Below are positions 18,254 through 26,488 of a stretch of DNA of 64,000 bases, in pieces. The stretch covers positions 125,149 to 189,148 of the forward strand of contig NZ_LMND01000032.1 of assembly GCF_001423265.1 (NCBI RefSeq), in the 5' to 3' direction. How positions within the stretch are numbered: the first letter of the stretch is position 1; each line of letters opens with the position of its first letter. The stretch is from Methylobacterium sp. Leaf108. Lineage in GTDB: Bacteria; Pseudomonadota; Alphaproteobacteria; Rhizobiales; Beijerinckiaceae. Made by a program: the position numbers and the translations under genes. The notes beneath the pieces were generated by a model. The model saw nothing but the letters and a program-made list of their open reading frames with translations. It was not told the DNA's origin and made no database searches.

Positions 18254-18673
18254 TCAGCGTCGGCGACGAAAGCGGCGATACGACCGGTTCTCGCCGCCGC
18301 CCACCGAGAAGGTCGCGCTCTGGCGTCCGCCCCGCGCATACGACCCGCGCCGGTGGCGCCGGCCACGCCGGGCCTCGGGCGCGGCCTCGTCGGCAGACGA
18401 CCCCGCCGTGGCCACGGCGGGCGGCATCGCCGGCGGCATGGCGGTGATGGCCGTTCCGGTGGAGGCCGCCCCTTCGCTCGGCGCGGCGGCGCCTCCGGCC
18501 ACGTTCCGGGCGGCCGGCCCGAACATCGACAGGCACTGGTTGTAGGCGAGGTCGTTCTTGAGCCGCTCGCAGTCGGAGGCCGAGCGCGGGCCGGCCTGCG
18601 CCGCGACTGGGTGATGGAGCACCGGCACGAGGACGAGGGCGAGGACGACGGGAAACGGGCTGAGACGAGGCAT
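18254..18673 (-). CDS. secreted hypothetical protein with basic C-terminus
   Basis: A 139-residue protein of unknown function. A signal peptide (MPRLSPFPVVLALVLVPVLHHPVAAQA) is followed by a short segment with two cysteines (SASDCERLKNDLAYNQCLSMFG), which could form a disulphide. Then come an Ala/Ser/Pro-rich linker and a very Arg/Gly-rich tail (GRRHRRGSYARGGRQ…RSYRRFRRRR). The arginine-rich tail might bind nucleic acid or acidic polysaccharide. It converges on the deacetylase gene with a 10-nt gap. Confidence 0.65.
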   Translation of the reverse strand: MPRLSPFPVVLALVLVPVLHHPVAAQAGPRSASDCERLKNDLAYNQCLSMFGPAARNVAGGAAAPSEGAASTGTAITAMPPAMPPAVATAGSSADEAAPEARRGRRHRRGSYARGGRQSATFSVGGGENRSYRRFRRRR

Positions 18674-18837
18674 GAAGCGGTGGAGCGACCTTCGGGAACG
18701 ACCCGGCGCGAGGGGATCGCGTCGCCACCGCGACGTCCCCGGCCGTGCGAGGTCCTGTTGCGAGACCGTCGGGCGCCCCCTCTGCCGGGGGAGTAAGGCG
18801 AAATCCCGGCGCGGCCCCGAGCCGGACCGTCGGCGTC

Positions 18838-19056
18838 CTACGGGCTCGGATCGGCGTCCGGGCGCTCCATCCAGCGGATCACCGGCATCAGCGGGAAGAT
18901 CCAGGCGATGCCGAGGATGCAATAGAGCACCGTCTGCACCGGGGCCGGGGTCTGCGAGATGCGGCTGTCGGCCAGCGCCATGGCCAAAGGCGCATAGACG
19001 ATCACGAACCCGAGGATCGCGACCGTGCCGATCAGGGTGCGGGTGCGGCGGCGCAT
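18838..19056 (-). CDS. DUF2842 small membrane protein
   Basis: A 72-residue protein with two membrane segments (LIGTVAILGFVIVYAPLAMALA and VLYCILGIAWIFPLMPVIRWM). It matches the pattern of the DUF2842 family, which is confined mostly to Alphaproteobacteria and has no known function. It lies divergent from ctaA. Confidence 0.75.
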   Translation of the reverse strand: MRRRTRTLIGTVAILGFVIVYAPLAMALADSRISQTPAPVQTVLYCILGIAWIFPLMPVIRWMERPDADPSP

Positions 19057-19235
19057 CGGGCTGTTCCTACCGTCGGAATCGAGGACGGCTCCTGCCTAGA
19101 ACCCGACGCGGGCAGTGGCAACGTCGCCCGCCGCCGCATCCCGGGTGCGGCACCGCCGGACGTTGCCGGCCGGACGCGGGCTCCTTAACTGGCGACCCAT
19201 AGGCTCGGCCCCCCTGTCAGACGAGATCCCGCGCG

Positions 19236-20357
19236 ATGATCCTGAGCGAGGCGTCCACCGCACACACGCCCGGCCGGTACCGGGGCGTGCGCGCCTGGCT
19301 CATCCTGCTGGCCGCCCTCGTGGTCTGCATGGTGGCCGTGGGCGGCGCCACGCGGATGACCGGATCGGGCCTCTCGATCACCGAGTGGCGGCCGGTGACC
19401 GGCGCGGTGCCCCCGCTCTCGGCGGAGGCCTGGGCGGCGGAATTCGACAAGTACAAGGGCACCCCCCAGTACCAGATCCTCAACCAGGGCATGGGCATCG
19501 CCGACTTCAAGGTGATCTATGCCTGGGAGTGGGGCCACCGCATGCTCGGCCGCGTCCTCGGCCTGGTCTTCTTCCTGCCGCTGGCCTGGTTCTGGTGGCG
19601 CGGCGCCCTCGACCGCCGCCTCGGCCTCGGCCTCCTCGCCCTGGGCGCGCTCGGCGGGCTGCAGGGTGCGATCGGCTGGATCATGGTCGCCTCCGGCCTC
19701 CAGCCCGGCATGACGGCGGTGGCGCCCCTGAAGCTCACCTTGCACCTGACCACGGCCAGCCTGATCCTGGGGGTGCTGGTCTGGCTCGCCACCGGCCTGC
19801 GGCAGCGGGCGCCGGAGCCGGCACCGGCGGGCCTGCGCAACGGCGCCTATGCGGTGGCCGCCCTGGTCCTGGTCCAGATCGCGCTCGGCGGCCTCGTGGC
19901 GGGCTCGCGCGCCGGCCTTGTCCACAACACCTGGCCGACCATGGACGGCCTGTTCGTTCCGCCGCTGTCCATGCTGTTCGCGGTGACGCCCTGGTTCGAG
20001 AACTTCGTCGACAACGTCACCCTCGTGCAGTTCGACCACCGCATCGCGGCCTATCTCCTCCTCGCCCTCGCCTTCGTCCATGCCATCGACGCGACGTGGC
20101 GCAGGCCCGGCACCGGCATCGCCCGCCGGGCCTGGGCCGTGGCCGGCCTCGTCCTCGCGCAGGCCGTCCTCGGCGTGACGACGCTGCTGTTGGCGGTGCC
20201 CCTCTGGGCGGGCCTGTCCCACCAGGTCTTTGCGATGGTGGTGCTGATCATGGCCGTCGTCCATGCCCGGCTCACCGTGGCCCAGGCGGCGAGGCCGGTC
20301 CCGACCGGTGCGGCGAGCCCCGCCTTCGGGTTCGAGTATCTCGGCGCCGCACGATAA
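19236..20357 (+). CDS. ctaA: heme A synthase (COX15/CtaA)
   Basis: A 373-residue inner-membrane enzyme that oxidises heme O to heme A for aa3-type cytochrome oxidase. Eight hydrophobic segments are visible. Family motifs are GGATRMTGSGLSITEWRPVTG near residue 35, EFDKYKGTPQYQ, EWGHRMLGR with a heme-ligand His, the second-half NTWPTMDG, and QFDHRIAAY with another His. The alphaproteobacterial (type 2) form lacks the cysteine pair of Gram-positive CtaA, as here. Transcription appears monocistronic. Confidence 0.94.
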   Translation: MILSEASTAHTPGRYRGVRAWLILLAALVVCMVAVGGATRMTGSGLSITEWRPVTGAVPPLSAEAWAAEFDKYKGTPQYQILNQGMGIADFKVIYAWEWGHRMLGRVLGLVFFLPLAWFWWRGALDRRLGLGLLALGALGGLQGAIGWIMVASGLQPGMTAVAPLKLTLHLTTASLILGVLVWLATGLRQRAPEPAPAGLRNGAYAVAALVLVQIALGGLVAGSRAGLVHNTWPTMDGLFVPPLSMLFAVTPWFENFVDNVTLVQFDHRIAAYLLLALAFVHAIDATWRRPGTGIARRAWAVAGLVLAQAVLGVTTLLLAVPLWAGLSHQVFAMVVLIMAVVHARLTVAQAARPVPTGAASPAFGFEYLGAAR

Positions 20358-20536
20358 TGCAGATGATGAAGATCGCCGCCTAATCCTGCAGGATACCGCG
20401 GCTTTTCGGATCTTTCGGCGTCTCGACGAATCGTGAGTGCCGCAGCGCACACGCTTATCGCAACGCGGCGAACCGACCGGACACGACGGCGTTCCTCCCC
20501 CACTCGGCCACAACCGGACCGGATGGAGAACAGCCT

Positions 20537-20707
20537 TTGAAGACCGTCGAACCGAACCGGGATACCGCCGCCGAGGGTCGCCACGTCCGCCCGACGAAGT
20601 CGCGCGAGCGGCTGTCGCGCCGCGCCGCGATCGCCCTGACGGGCATGCTCGGGGTCGCCTGGGCGGCCGTCATCCTCAGCCGCTATCCCACGCTCATCGC
20701 GGGCTAG
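20537..20707 (+). CDS. small single-span membrane protein (hypothetical)
   Basis: A possible 56-residue protein starting at TTG 20537, with GGAG eight bases upstream. It begins MKTVEPNRDTAAEGRHV, then a basic stretch (RPTKSRERLSRRAA) and one membrane segment (IALTGMLGVAWAAVIL) ending in SRYPTLIAG. The positive-inside charge pattern supports a real small membrane protein. Function is unknown. Confidence 0.5.
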   Translation: MKTVEPNRDTAAEGRHVRPTKSRERLSRRAAIALTGMLGVAWAAVILSRYPTLIAG

Positions 20708-20908
20708 ACTCGGCGCCGCCAGGCGGCGACATCCGCGCTCCGTAGGGCGCGCTTCACCATGACGCGGGTTTATCCGCCGGCTGTCCCATCCCGCGTAGTC
20801 CGACGCCGGAACGGGGTCGCGCCCTCCACGGTTAAGCTCCTACCACGCGACGGCCGGGGGTTAAGCCTCGCCGTCGCGGATCGCGGTGGCGACAGGGAAG
20901 GCTCCACG

Positions 20909-21589
20909 ATGTTCCTGGCGGAAGACGGTCGTCCCGCGGACCTGAAATGGAATTACACCCGCGGGGAGACCCTTGCGGACGGGGCGATCCACGTCATCGG
21001 CGTGACCCTGGGTCTGGCCGGAGCCATCGCCGTCGTGATGCTGGCGGCCATGGAGCCGCTGGGCTGGGCCGGGTGGGCCGCCGTGGTGGTCTATGCCGCC
21101 GCGCTGGTGTCGATGCTGGGGGTCTCGGCCACCTACAACATGTGGCCGGTGGGCCGGCGCAAGTGGATGCTACGCCGGGCCGACCATGCCCTGATCTACC
21201 TGATGATCGCGGGCACCTACACGCCCCTCGTCACCCTCGTGGGCACCGGCTCCTCGGCATGGGCGCTGCTCGCCGCGATCTGGCTGGTGGCGGGCGTCGG
21301 CATCGCCCTCAAGCTCCTGATGCCGGGGCGCTTCGACCGGGTCGCCATCGGCCTCTACCTGATGCTCGGCTGGAGCGGCGTGCTCGCCTACGACTCGATC
21401 ATCGCGGTGCTCACCCCGGACGCCCTCCGGCTGCTCGCCGCCGGCGGACTGCTCTACTCCTTCGGGGTGGTGTTCCACGTCTGGCGCAGCCTGCCCTACC
21501 AGAACGCGATCTGGCACGCCTTCGTCCTGGCCGCCACCGCCTGCCACTACGGTACGGTGCTGCTCACCGTGGTCGACACGCGGGTCTGA
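20909..21589 (+). CDS. hemolysin III family / TrhA-type membrane protein
   Basis: A 226-residue seven-span membrane protein of the PAQR-related hemolysin III (YqfA/TrhA) family, implicated in membrane-energetics homeostasis rather than proven toxicity. Conserved metal-site features are visible: GETLADGAIHVIG near the N-terminus, RRADHALIYLMIAGTYTP in the middle and WHAFVLAATACHY at the end. The ATG at 20909 opens MFLAEDGRPADLKWNYTRGE. The frame is open 50 codons upstream but without family similarity. Confidence 0.88.
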   Translation: MFLAEDGRPADLKWNYTRGETLADGAIHVIGVTLGLAGAIAVVMLAAMEPLGWAGWAAVVVYAAALVSMLGVSATYNMWPVGRRKWMLRRADHALIYLMIAGTYTPLVTLVGTGSSAWALLAAIWLVAGVGIALKLLMPGRFDRVAIGLYLMLGWSGVLAYDSIIAVLTPDALRLLAAGGLLYSFGVVFHVWRSLPYQNAIWHAFVLAATACHYGTVLLTVVDTRV

Positions 21590-21608
21590 AGCCCAAGTCA
21601 CACGGCGC

Positions 21609-22457
21609 TCACACCTCGGTCGACCGCCCCACCGTCGCCTCGATCTGCCCGTGCGGCTCGTCGGTGGGCAGGAACACCCGCCCGTCGCCGGCGAGGCCGA
21701 AGGGCGAGAGGTCGATCGGGATGTAGTGCTTGTTGGGCATCGCGAACCGGATCTCGGCGATCTCGGGGATCGCCGCCAGCACCGCCTCGCCCATCCGGTA
21801 CATGCTGTCCTGCACGCTCGGGCTGTAGGTGGTGCCGAACACCGCGACGAGGATCGCGAGTACCCGCGCGTTGGTGGCGACGGTGTCGGCGGGGACGTCG
21901 GACCATGTCCAGGTCGCGTCCATGCTGGTGGCGGCGATGCGATCGCTCGTATCGGCCAACGTCCGGTAGCCGTCGTCGACGAAGTCCGCCCAACCCGACT
22001 GCGTGGTCTTCATGAAGGTGTAGCCGCGCAGGCCCGATTGCAGCACCGAGCCGGAGCGGTCGGCCACCAGCTTGACGTAGCCGACGCCGTTCCCGTCGAG
22101 GGTGAAGGTGTGGCCGTGCGGCGTGCCGGAAACGGCATGGCGCAGCCAGCGGGTCTCGCGCACCTCCACCGAGATCTCGGAGACCTGCGGGTAGGTGTCC
22201 AGGAACACCTGCGCCACATGGCCGCCGAAGGCTTCCGCCTCGGCCTCCACGTGCTTGGCCGCCGTCACGTTGACGATGTTCTTGACGCTGTCGGTGGCGA
22301 CGCAGGTGCGGTTGTCGCCGTCCGTCCAGGCGCGGTCGAAGGCGCCGGTCATGAGGACCTCGAGGGTGAGCTCGCGCGGGGTGTGGTGGTCGCCGTCGCG
22401 GGCGAGCCGCATCACCCGCACCCGTCCCTTGCCGTATCGCGACGCCGTCAGTGCCAT
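21609..22457 (-). CDS. pucL: urate oxidase (factor-independent urate hydroxylase)
   Basis: Converts uric acid to 5-hydroxyisourate with O2 and no cofactor. It has 282 residues. The catalytic Lys (K10 in SRYGKGRVRV) and Thr (T55 in CVATDSVKN) are present, and the late His is in MPNKHYIPID. The uricase signature SGLRGYTFMKTTQSGW is also intact. The product feeds the fused HIU hydrolase/OHCU decarboxylase at 24190. A decayed purine permease lies directly upstream on the same strand, which suggests a former permease–uricase operon. Confidence 0.94.
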   Translation of the reverse strand: MALTASRYGKGRVRVMRLARDGDHHTPRELTLEVLMTGAFDRAWTDGDNRTCVATDSVKNIVNVTAAKHVEAEAEAFGGHVAQVFLDTYPQVSEISVEVRETRWLRHAVSGTPHGHTFTLDGNGVGYVKLVADRSGSVLQSGLRGYTFMKTTQSGWADFVDDGYRTLADTSDRIAATSMDATWTWSDVPADTVATNARVLAILVAVFGTTYSPSVQDSMYRMGEAVLAAIPEIAEIRFAMPNKHYIPIDLSPFGLAGDGRVFLPTDEPHGQIEATVGRSTEV

Positions 22458-22495
22458 CGTCGGTTCCTCGTTCGATCGGTCGGTCGCCCTCGGGC

Positions 22496-22985
22496 CTACG
22501 CGGCATGGACGACGCGGCATGGGCGACGCGGCATGGGCGACGCGGCATGGGCGACGTGGATCGGCTCCGCCCGGGCCGAGGCGGTGTCGCCCAGCCCGTC
22601 GAAGAACAGGGTGAGGACGTCGACGCAGATCGCGGCGAGCAGGATGCCGGATTCGAGCAGCGGATGCAGCATCCGCTTGAACAAGTTCGGCGCCACCAGC
22701 GGGATCGGGCCGAAGCCCACCGAAACCGCAACGATGAAGAGGTTGTTGCGGTTGGCCGCGATAATCCACCGCGCCGAGGATGCGCGCACGCCGGTGACCC
22801 CGACGAGGCCGATGTTCGGCGAGCCTGCTCGGGGGCGCCAGCCCCAACGCCCGCCCGACGATGAGCGGCTCCGCCACCGCGCCGGCATCCATCGCCAGCC
22901 CATGCTGCAGACCGAGGAGCCCGAGGGTGGCGGGGGGCACCTTCGTGATGGTGCCGGCGCCGGCGTCGGAGGGGTGAGCGCTCAC
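22496..22985 (-). pseudogene. NCS2 purine (urate/xanthine) permease pseudogene, heavily deleted
   Basis: Remnant of a ~460-residue nucleobase:cation symporter reduced to about 490 nt. From GTG 22985 the N-terminus reads KVPPATLGLLGLQH…AVAEPLIVGRALGLAP. Near 22830 the family similarity resumes in another frame at NIGLVGVTGVR, roughly 270 residues further on. It then jumps again to NRNNLFIVAVSVGFGPIPLVAP and HPLLESGILLAAI. At least two internal deletions and one frame change are therefore present. A functional transporter cannot be made. Its place next to uricase indicates urate or xanthine as the former substrate. Confidence 0.82.
22500..22555. repeat. 14-bp tandem repeat, four copies
   Basis: Four consecutive units of GCGGCATGGGCGAC (the first copy has one A for G) lie in the 3' part of the permease pseudogene, just upstream of the uricase start. 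The unit length is not a multiple of three, so copy-number change shifts reading frame. Confidence 0.9.
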
Positions 22986-23217
22986 GTGTCGGACCCTCCC
23001 GGCGACCCGGCCCTCCTCGCGGCGGTCGAGCAATCCCTATGCCAGGGATTCACATAACAAGCCTGGCCGCGGCGGAGCGATCCGCCGCGGCCAGGCCCTC
23101 ACGCTGGCTTCCTCATCCCATTTCCGGTTGATCACTTCGTGATGCGGACATGGGCTTCGCTCAGGCGCCGCGCGGGCTCGGTGAGACGGGTCCCGCTTGA
23201 TTCGAGCGGAAACCGTC

Positions 23218-24012
23218 TCACAGGATGAAGTCGCCCCGCGCGAGGTCGGTGGTGCCGCCCGCCAGGGTCACGTCGATCGCCATGTCGGCGGCGCCGCCGT
23301 CGACGTTGACGAAGACGGTCCAGTCGGTGCCCGAGCCGGTGGCCCAGACCGAGCCGGCGGCCGTGCTGGGACCGGTGGTCGAGAAGGTGAAGTCCTGGTT
23401 GTTGGCCCGGGTCAGGTCGGCATCCATGGCGTGGAGGTCGATCTTGTCGCCCTCGGTCCGGTTGAAGTCGAAGATCTCGTCGCGGGCGCCCGAGGCCGAT
23501 TCGAGGTGGTTGAAGTAGATGAAGGTGTCCGCGCCCGAGCCACCGGTCATGTCGTCGGCGCCGCGCAGGCCGATGATGCGGTCGTTGCCGCTCCCGCCGG
23601 AGATGGTGTCGTTGCCGCCGGCCACGAAGACGAGCGAGTCGCCCACGAGGTAGTCGTTGCCCTGGCCGCCGTAGATCAGGTCGTTGCCGAGCCCGGCCTC
23701 GACGCTGTCGTCGTCGAAGCCGGCGTAGACGGTGTCGTTGCCCGAGCCCAGCTGGATGGTGTCGTTGCCGGTGCCGCCGTAGACGGTGTGGCCGGCTTGG
23801 GCCGCGCTCGAGGTGGAGCCGATGTCGATGATGTCGTTGCCCCCTTGCGCGTTGATGAAGAGCGAGCGGGTGGACGGCGCCAGGAACAGCACGTCGCGGT
23901 CGTCGTCGAGGTTCTGGAAGCCGGTCCGGTCCTGGTCGTCGAAGAAGCGCTGGATCAGGTTGAGCTGCGCGCCGGTGAGCTGGGTGGTGTAATCGCGGTT
24001 GAAGTCGAACAT
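23218..24012 (-). CDS. RTX-type calcium-binding secreted protein
   Basis: A 264-residue protein without a Sec signal, as expected for type I secretion. The central part carries GGxGNDxIx-type nonapeptides (GGTGNDTI, GSGNDTV, GLGNDLI, GGQGNDYL, GGSGNDRI, GGSGADTF) that bind calcium. The C-terminal region (ARDEIFDFNRTEGDKIDLHAMDADL and onwards to DLARGDFIL) resembles the serralysin-type C-terminal secretion domain. No catalytic domain is visible. No type I ABC/MFP genes are in the window, so the exporter must be elsewhere. A surface or matrix role is plausible. Confidence 0.82.
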   Translation of the reverse strand: MFDFNRDYTTQLTGAQLNLIQRFFDDQDRTGFQNLDDDRDVLFLAPSTRSLFINAQGGNDIIDIGSTSSAAQAGHTVYGGTGNDTIQLGSGNDTVYAGFDDDSVEAGLGNDLIYGGQGNDYLVGDSLVFVAGGNDTISGGSGNDRIIGLRGADDMTGGSGADTFIYFNHLESASGARDEIFDFNRTEGDKIDLHAMDADLTRANNQDFTFSTTGPSTAAGSVWATGSGTDWTVFVNVDGGAADMAIDVTLAGGTTDLARGDFIL

Positions 24013-24189
24013 CGCGCTCTCCTCGTGTCGGCCGGTCGGTCGACCGGCATGAGGGGACCATGCCCGGCGATCGGCGCCCCTTCCGTGATCCGGATCACAC
24101 AAGCCCGAACAGGCGCCCCGTGGCGCGGAGCCTGCTAAGGGCTGGCGTCGGCGGGCGCGGCCCGGCCGTCCTCGTCATGGCGGAGCCTC

Positions 24190-25074
24190 ATGACCCTCTC
24201 GCTCGATGCCCTGAACCGGGCCAGCCTGCCCGATTTCGTGACCGCCCTCGGGGCGGTGTTCGAGCACGCCCCCTGGGTGGCCGAGGCCGCCGCCGCCGGC
24301 CGGCCCTACGCCACGGTGGAGGCGTTGTATTCCGGCATGCGCGGGGCGGTGGAGGCGGCGCCCGAGTCCTCGCGGCTGGCGCTCCTCAGCGGCCATCCCG
24401 AACTCGCCGGCCGGGCCGCGCGGGAGGGCGCCATCGCCACGGATTCCATCGCCGAACAGGCCGCCGCCGGGCTCGACCGGCTCTCGCCGACAGAATACGC
24501 CCGCTTCGAGGCCCTGAACGCCGCCTACCGCGAAACATTCGGGTTTCCGTTCATCCTCTGCGTCAGGCGCCACGGCCGCGCCTCGCTGCTGCGGTCGTTC
24601 GCGGCCCGGGTCGCCTCGGACGCGGCCACCGAACGCGCCACCGCGCTCACGGAGGTGTTGCGCATCGCCGCGATCCGGCTCGACGCGCTGGTGACGGGCG
24701 AGGGCCCCTTGCGGACCACCGGCCGGATCTCGACCCACGTCCTCGACACGGTGCGGGGCAGGCCCGCCGCCGGTGTCGCCGTCGACCTCCTCGAATGGGT
24801 CTCGGCCGAGGAGACGGTGCTGGTGGCGCGTGCGGTCACGAACGCGGACGGGCGCACCGACGCGCCCCTGATCGGCGGCCGGCCGGTGCCGATCGGCACC
24901 TACGAGCTGCGCTTCCACATCGGCGACCATTTTCGCAGGCTCGGCCTCGACACGGCCGAGCCGCCGTTCCTCGACGTCGTGCCCCTGCGCTTCGGGGTCG
25001 CCGAGCCGGAGGGGCATTACCACGTGCCCCTGGTGGCGACGCCCTGGAGCTACCAGACCTATCGCGGGAGCTGA
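24190..25074 (+). CDS. fused OHCU decarboxylase – 5-hydroxyisourate hydrolase
   Basis: Bifunctional ureide-pathway enzyme of 294 residues. Residues 1–~170 form the OHCU decarboxylase (UraD), with LLSGHPELAGRAA (H69, E71) and FEALNAAYRETFGFPFILCVR. Residues ~176–294 form the transthyretin-like HIU hydrolase (UraH), from RISTHVLDTVRGRPAAGVAVDLL (H183) to the diagnostic YRGS terminus. Together they turn 5-hydroxyisourate into S-allantoin, the next step after uricase. The domain order in the protein is the reverse of the reaction order. Gap to the allantoate amidohydrolase is 5 nt. Confidence 0.94.
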   Translation: MTLSLDALNRASLPDFVTALGAVFEHAPWVAEAAAAGRPYATVEALYSGMRGAVEAAPESSRLALLSGHPELAGRAAREGAIATDSIAEQAAAGLDRLSPTEYARFEALNAAYRETFGFPFILCVRRHGRASLLRSFAARVASDAATERATALTEVLRIAAIRLDALVTGEGPLRTTGRISTHVLDTVRGRPAAGVAVDLLEWVSAEETVLVARAVTNADGRTDAPLIGGRPVPIGTYELRFHIGDHFRRLGLDTAEPPFLDVVPLRFGVAEPEGHYHVPLVATPWSYQTYRGS

Positions 25075-25079
25075 CACCG

Positions 25080-26306
25080 GTGGATTTCGCTCCCCGCATC
25101 CAGGCGCGCCTCGACGCGCTGGCCGCCATCAGCGCCGAGCCCGGCGCCATCACCCGCCTCTACCTCACCCCCGAACAGGCCCGCGCCAGCGCCCTCGTCA
25201 TGGGCTGGATGCGCGAGGCCGGAATGAGCGCGCGCGTCGACGCCGCCGGCAACGTGATCGGCCGCCTGGAGGGCCCGGTGCCGGGGAGCCCCGCCGTGGT
25301 GATCGGCTCGCATCTCGACACGGTGCGCGACGCCGGACGCTACGACGGCCCCCTCGGCGTCGTCACCGGCATCGCCTGCGTCGAGGCCCTGGCGGCTTCC
25401 GGCGCGCGCCTGCCCTTCGCGGTGGAGGTGGTGGGCTTCGCCGATGAGGAGGGCACCCGCTTCGACGCGACCCTGATCGGCAGCCGGGCCTTCGCCGGCA
25501 CCTTCGACCCGGACAAGCTGGCCTGCCCGGACGGGCAGGGGATCACCATCGCGCAGGCGCTGCGGGCGGCCGGGTTCGACCCGGAACGGTTCCACGAGGC
25601 CGCCCGCCGCCGATCCGAGATCCTCGCCTATCTCGAACTCCACATCGAGCAGGGTCCGGCCCTGGAACGGGCGGGCCTCGCCGTCGGGCTCGTCACCGCC
25701 ATCAGCGGCGCCACCCGTCTGGCCGCGACCCTGGAGGGTGAGGCGGGGCACGCCGGCACCGTGGCGATGGACGGGCGGCGCGACGCGCTCGCTGGGGCCG
25801 CCGCCTGTATCCTGGCCGTCGAGGCGCGCTGCCGCGGCGAGGCCGGGCTGGTCGGCACGGTGGGGAGCCTCACCGCCAGCCCCGGCGCGGTCAACGTCAT
25901 CCCCGGCCGGGTCGCCTTCAGCCTCGACCTGCGCGCGCCCGACGACGGCCAGCGTGCGGCCGCGCTCGCCGACATCGCGGCGGCCTGGCGGTCCATCGCG
26001 GCCGAGCGTGGCCTGGCCCTCGCCTGGCGCACGACCCATGACGCTCCGAGCGTGCCCTGCGACCCGGCCCTCGCCGAGCGGATCGCCGCGGCGATGGCGG
26101 CGGAGGGCCATCCGGTGTTCCGCCTGCCGAGCGGGGCGGGGCACGACGGCATGGCGGTGGGGGCGCTGGCGCCGGTGGCGATGGTCTTCGTGCGCTGCCG
26201 CGGCGGCATCAGCCACAACCCGGCCGAGTTCGCGAGCCTGCCCGACATCGAGGCGGGCGCCCGCGTCCTGCTGGCGACCCTGCGCGGGCTCGGCGCGGAT
26301 GGGTGA
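25080..26306 (+). CDS. allantoate amidohydrolase (M20 family)
   Basis: A 408-residue hydrolase that splits allantoate to ureidoglycine/ureidoglycolate, CO2 and ammonia. Metal ligands are H78 and D89 (GSHLDTVRDAGRYDG), E123/E124 (ADEEGTRF), H188 (ELHIEQGP) and the late ISHNPAEF His. The start is GTG 25080 (MDFAPRIQARL), five bases after the uraD–uraH stop, so the two are translationally linked. Compared with the paralogue at 4514 it has AGHAGTVAMDGRRDA in the lid, typical of AllC-like enzymes. The allantoinase needed between the two steps is not obvious here; the hydantoinase at 1707 could substitute. Confidence 0.9.
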   Translation: MDFAPRIQARLDALAAISAEPGAITRLYLTPEQARASALVMGWMREAGMSARVDAAGNVIGRLEGPVPGSPAVVIGSHLDTVRDAGRYDGPLGVVTGIACVEALAASGARLPFAVEVVGFADEEGTRFDATLIGSRAFAGTFDPDKLACPDGQGITIAQALRAAGFDPERFHEAARRRSEILAYLELHIEQGPALERAGLAVGLVTAISGATRLAATLEGEAGHAGTVAMDGRRDALAGAAACILAVEARCRGEAGLVGTVGSLTASPGAVNVIPGRVAFSLDLRAPDDGQRAAALADIAAAWRSIAAERGLALAWRTTHDAPSVPCDPALAERIAAAMAAEGHPVFRLPSGAGHDGMAVGALAPVAMVFVRCRGGISHNPAEFASLPDIEAGARVLLATLRGLGADG

Positions 26307-26355
26307 CGCCCCCCTTCCGTAGGTTCGAGGAGCCCATGGAGGACCTTCGTCGGCG

Positions 26356-26407
26356 TGGACTTGCCGGCCCCGATGGACTTGCCGGCCAGATGGACTTACC
26401 GGCCCCG
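26356..26407. repeat. short tandem repeat, three copies
   Basis: Three near-identical 17–18-bp units (TGGACTTGCCGGCC followed by CCGA, AGA or CCG) lie in the 182-bp gap between two convergent genes. No gene is seen in this gap. Confidence 0.8.
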
Positions 26408-26488
26408 TTCTCGTGGTCGACGGGTCGTTGGCGGCCAACAGCTGCACCGGTCCGTCGCGACCGGGCACCGGTGCCGCGGCCTCCACCC

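Noticed and set aside
22500-22555. CRISPR array
   Set aside because: The copies are directly tandem with no spacers and only 14 bp long.
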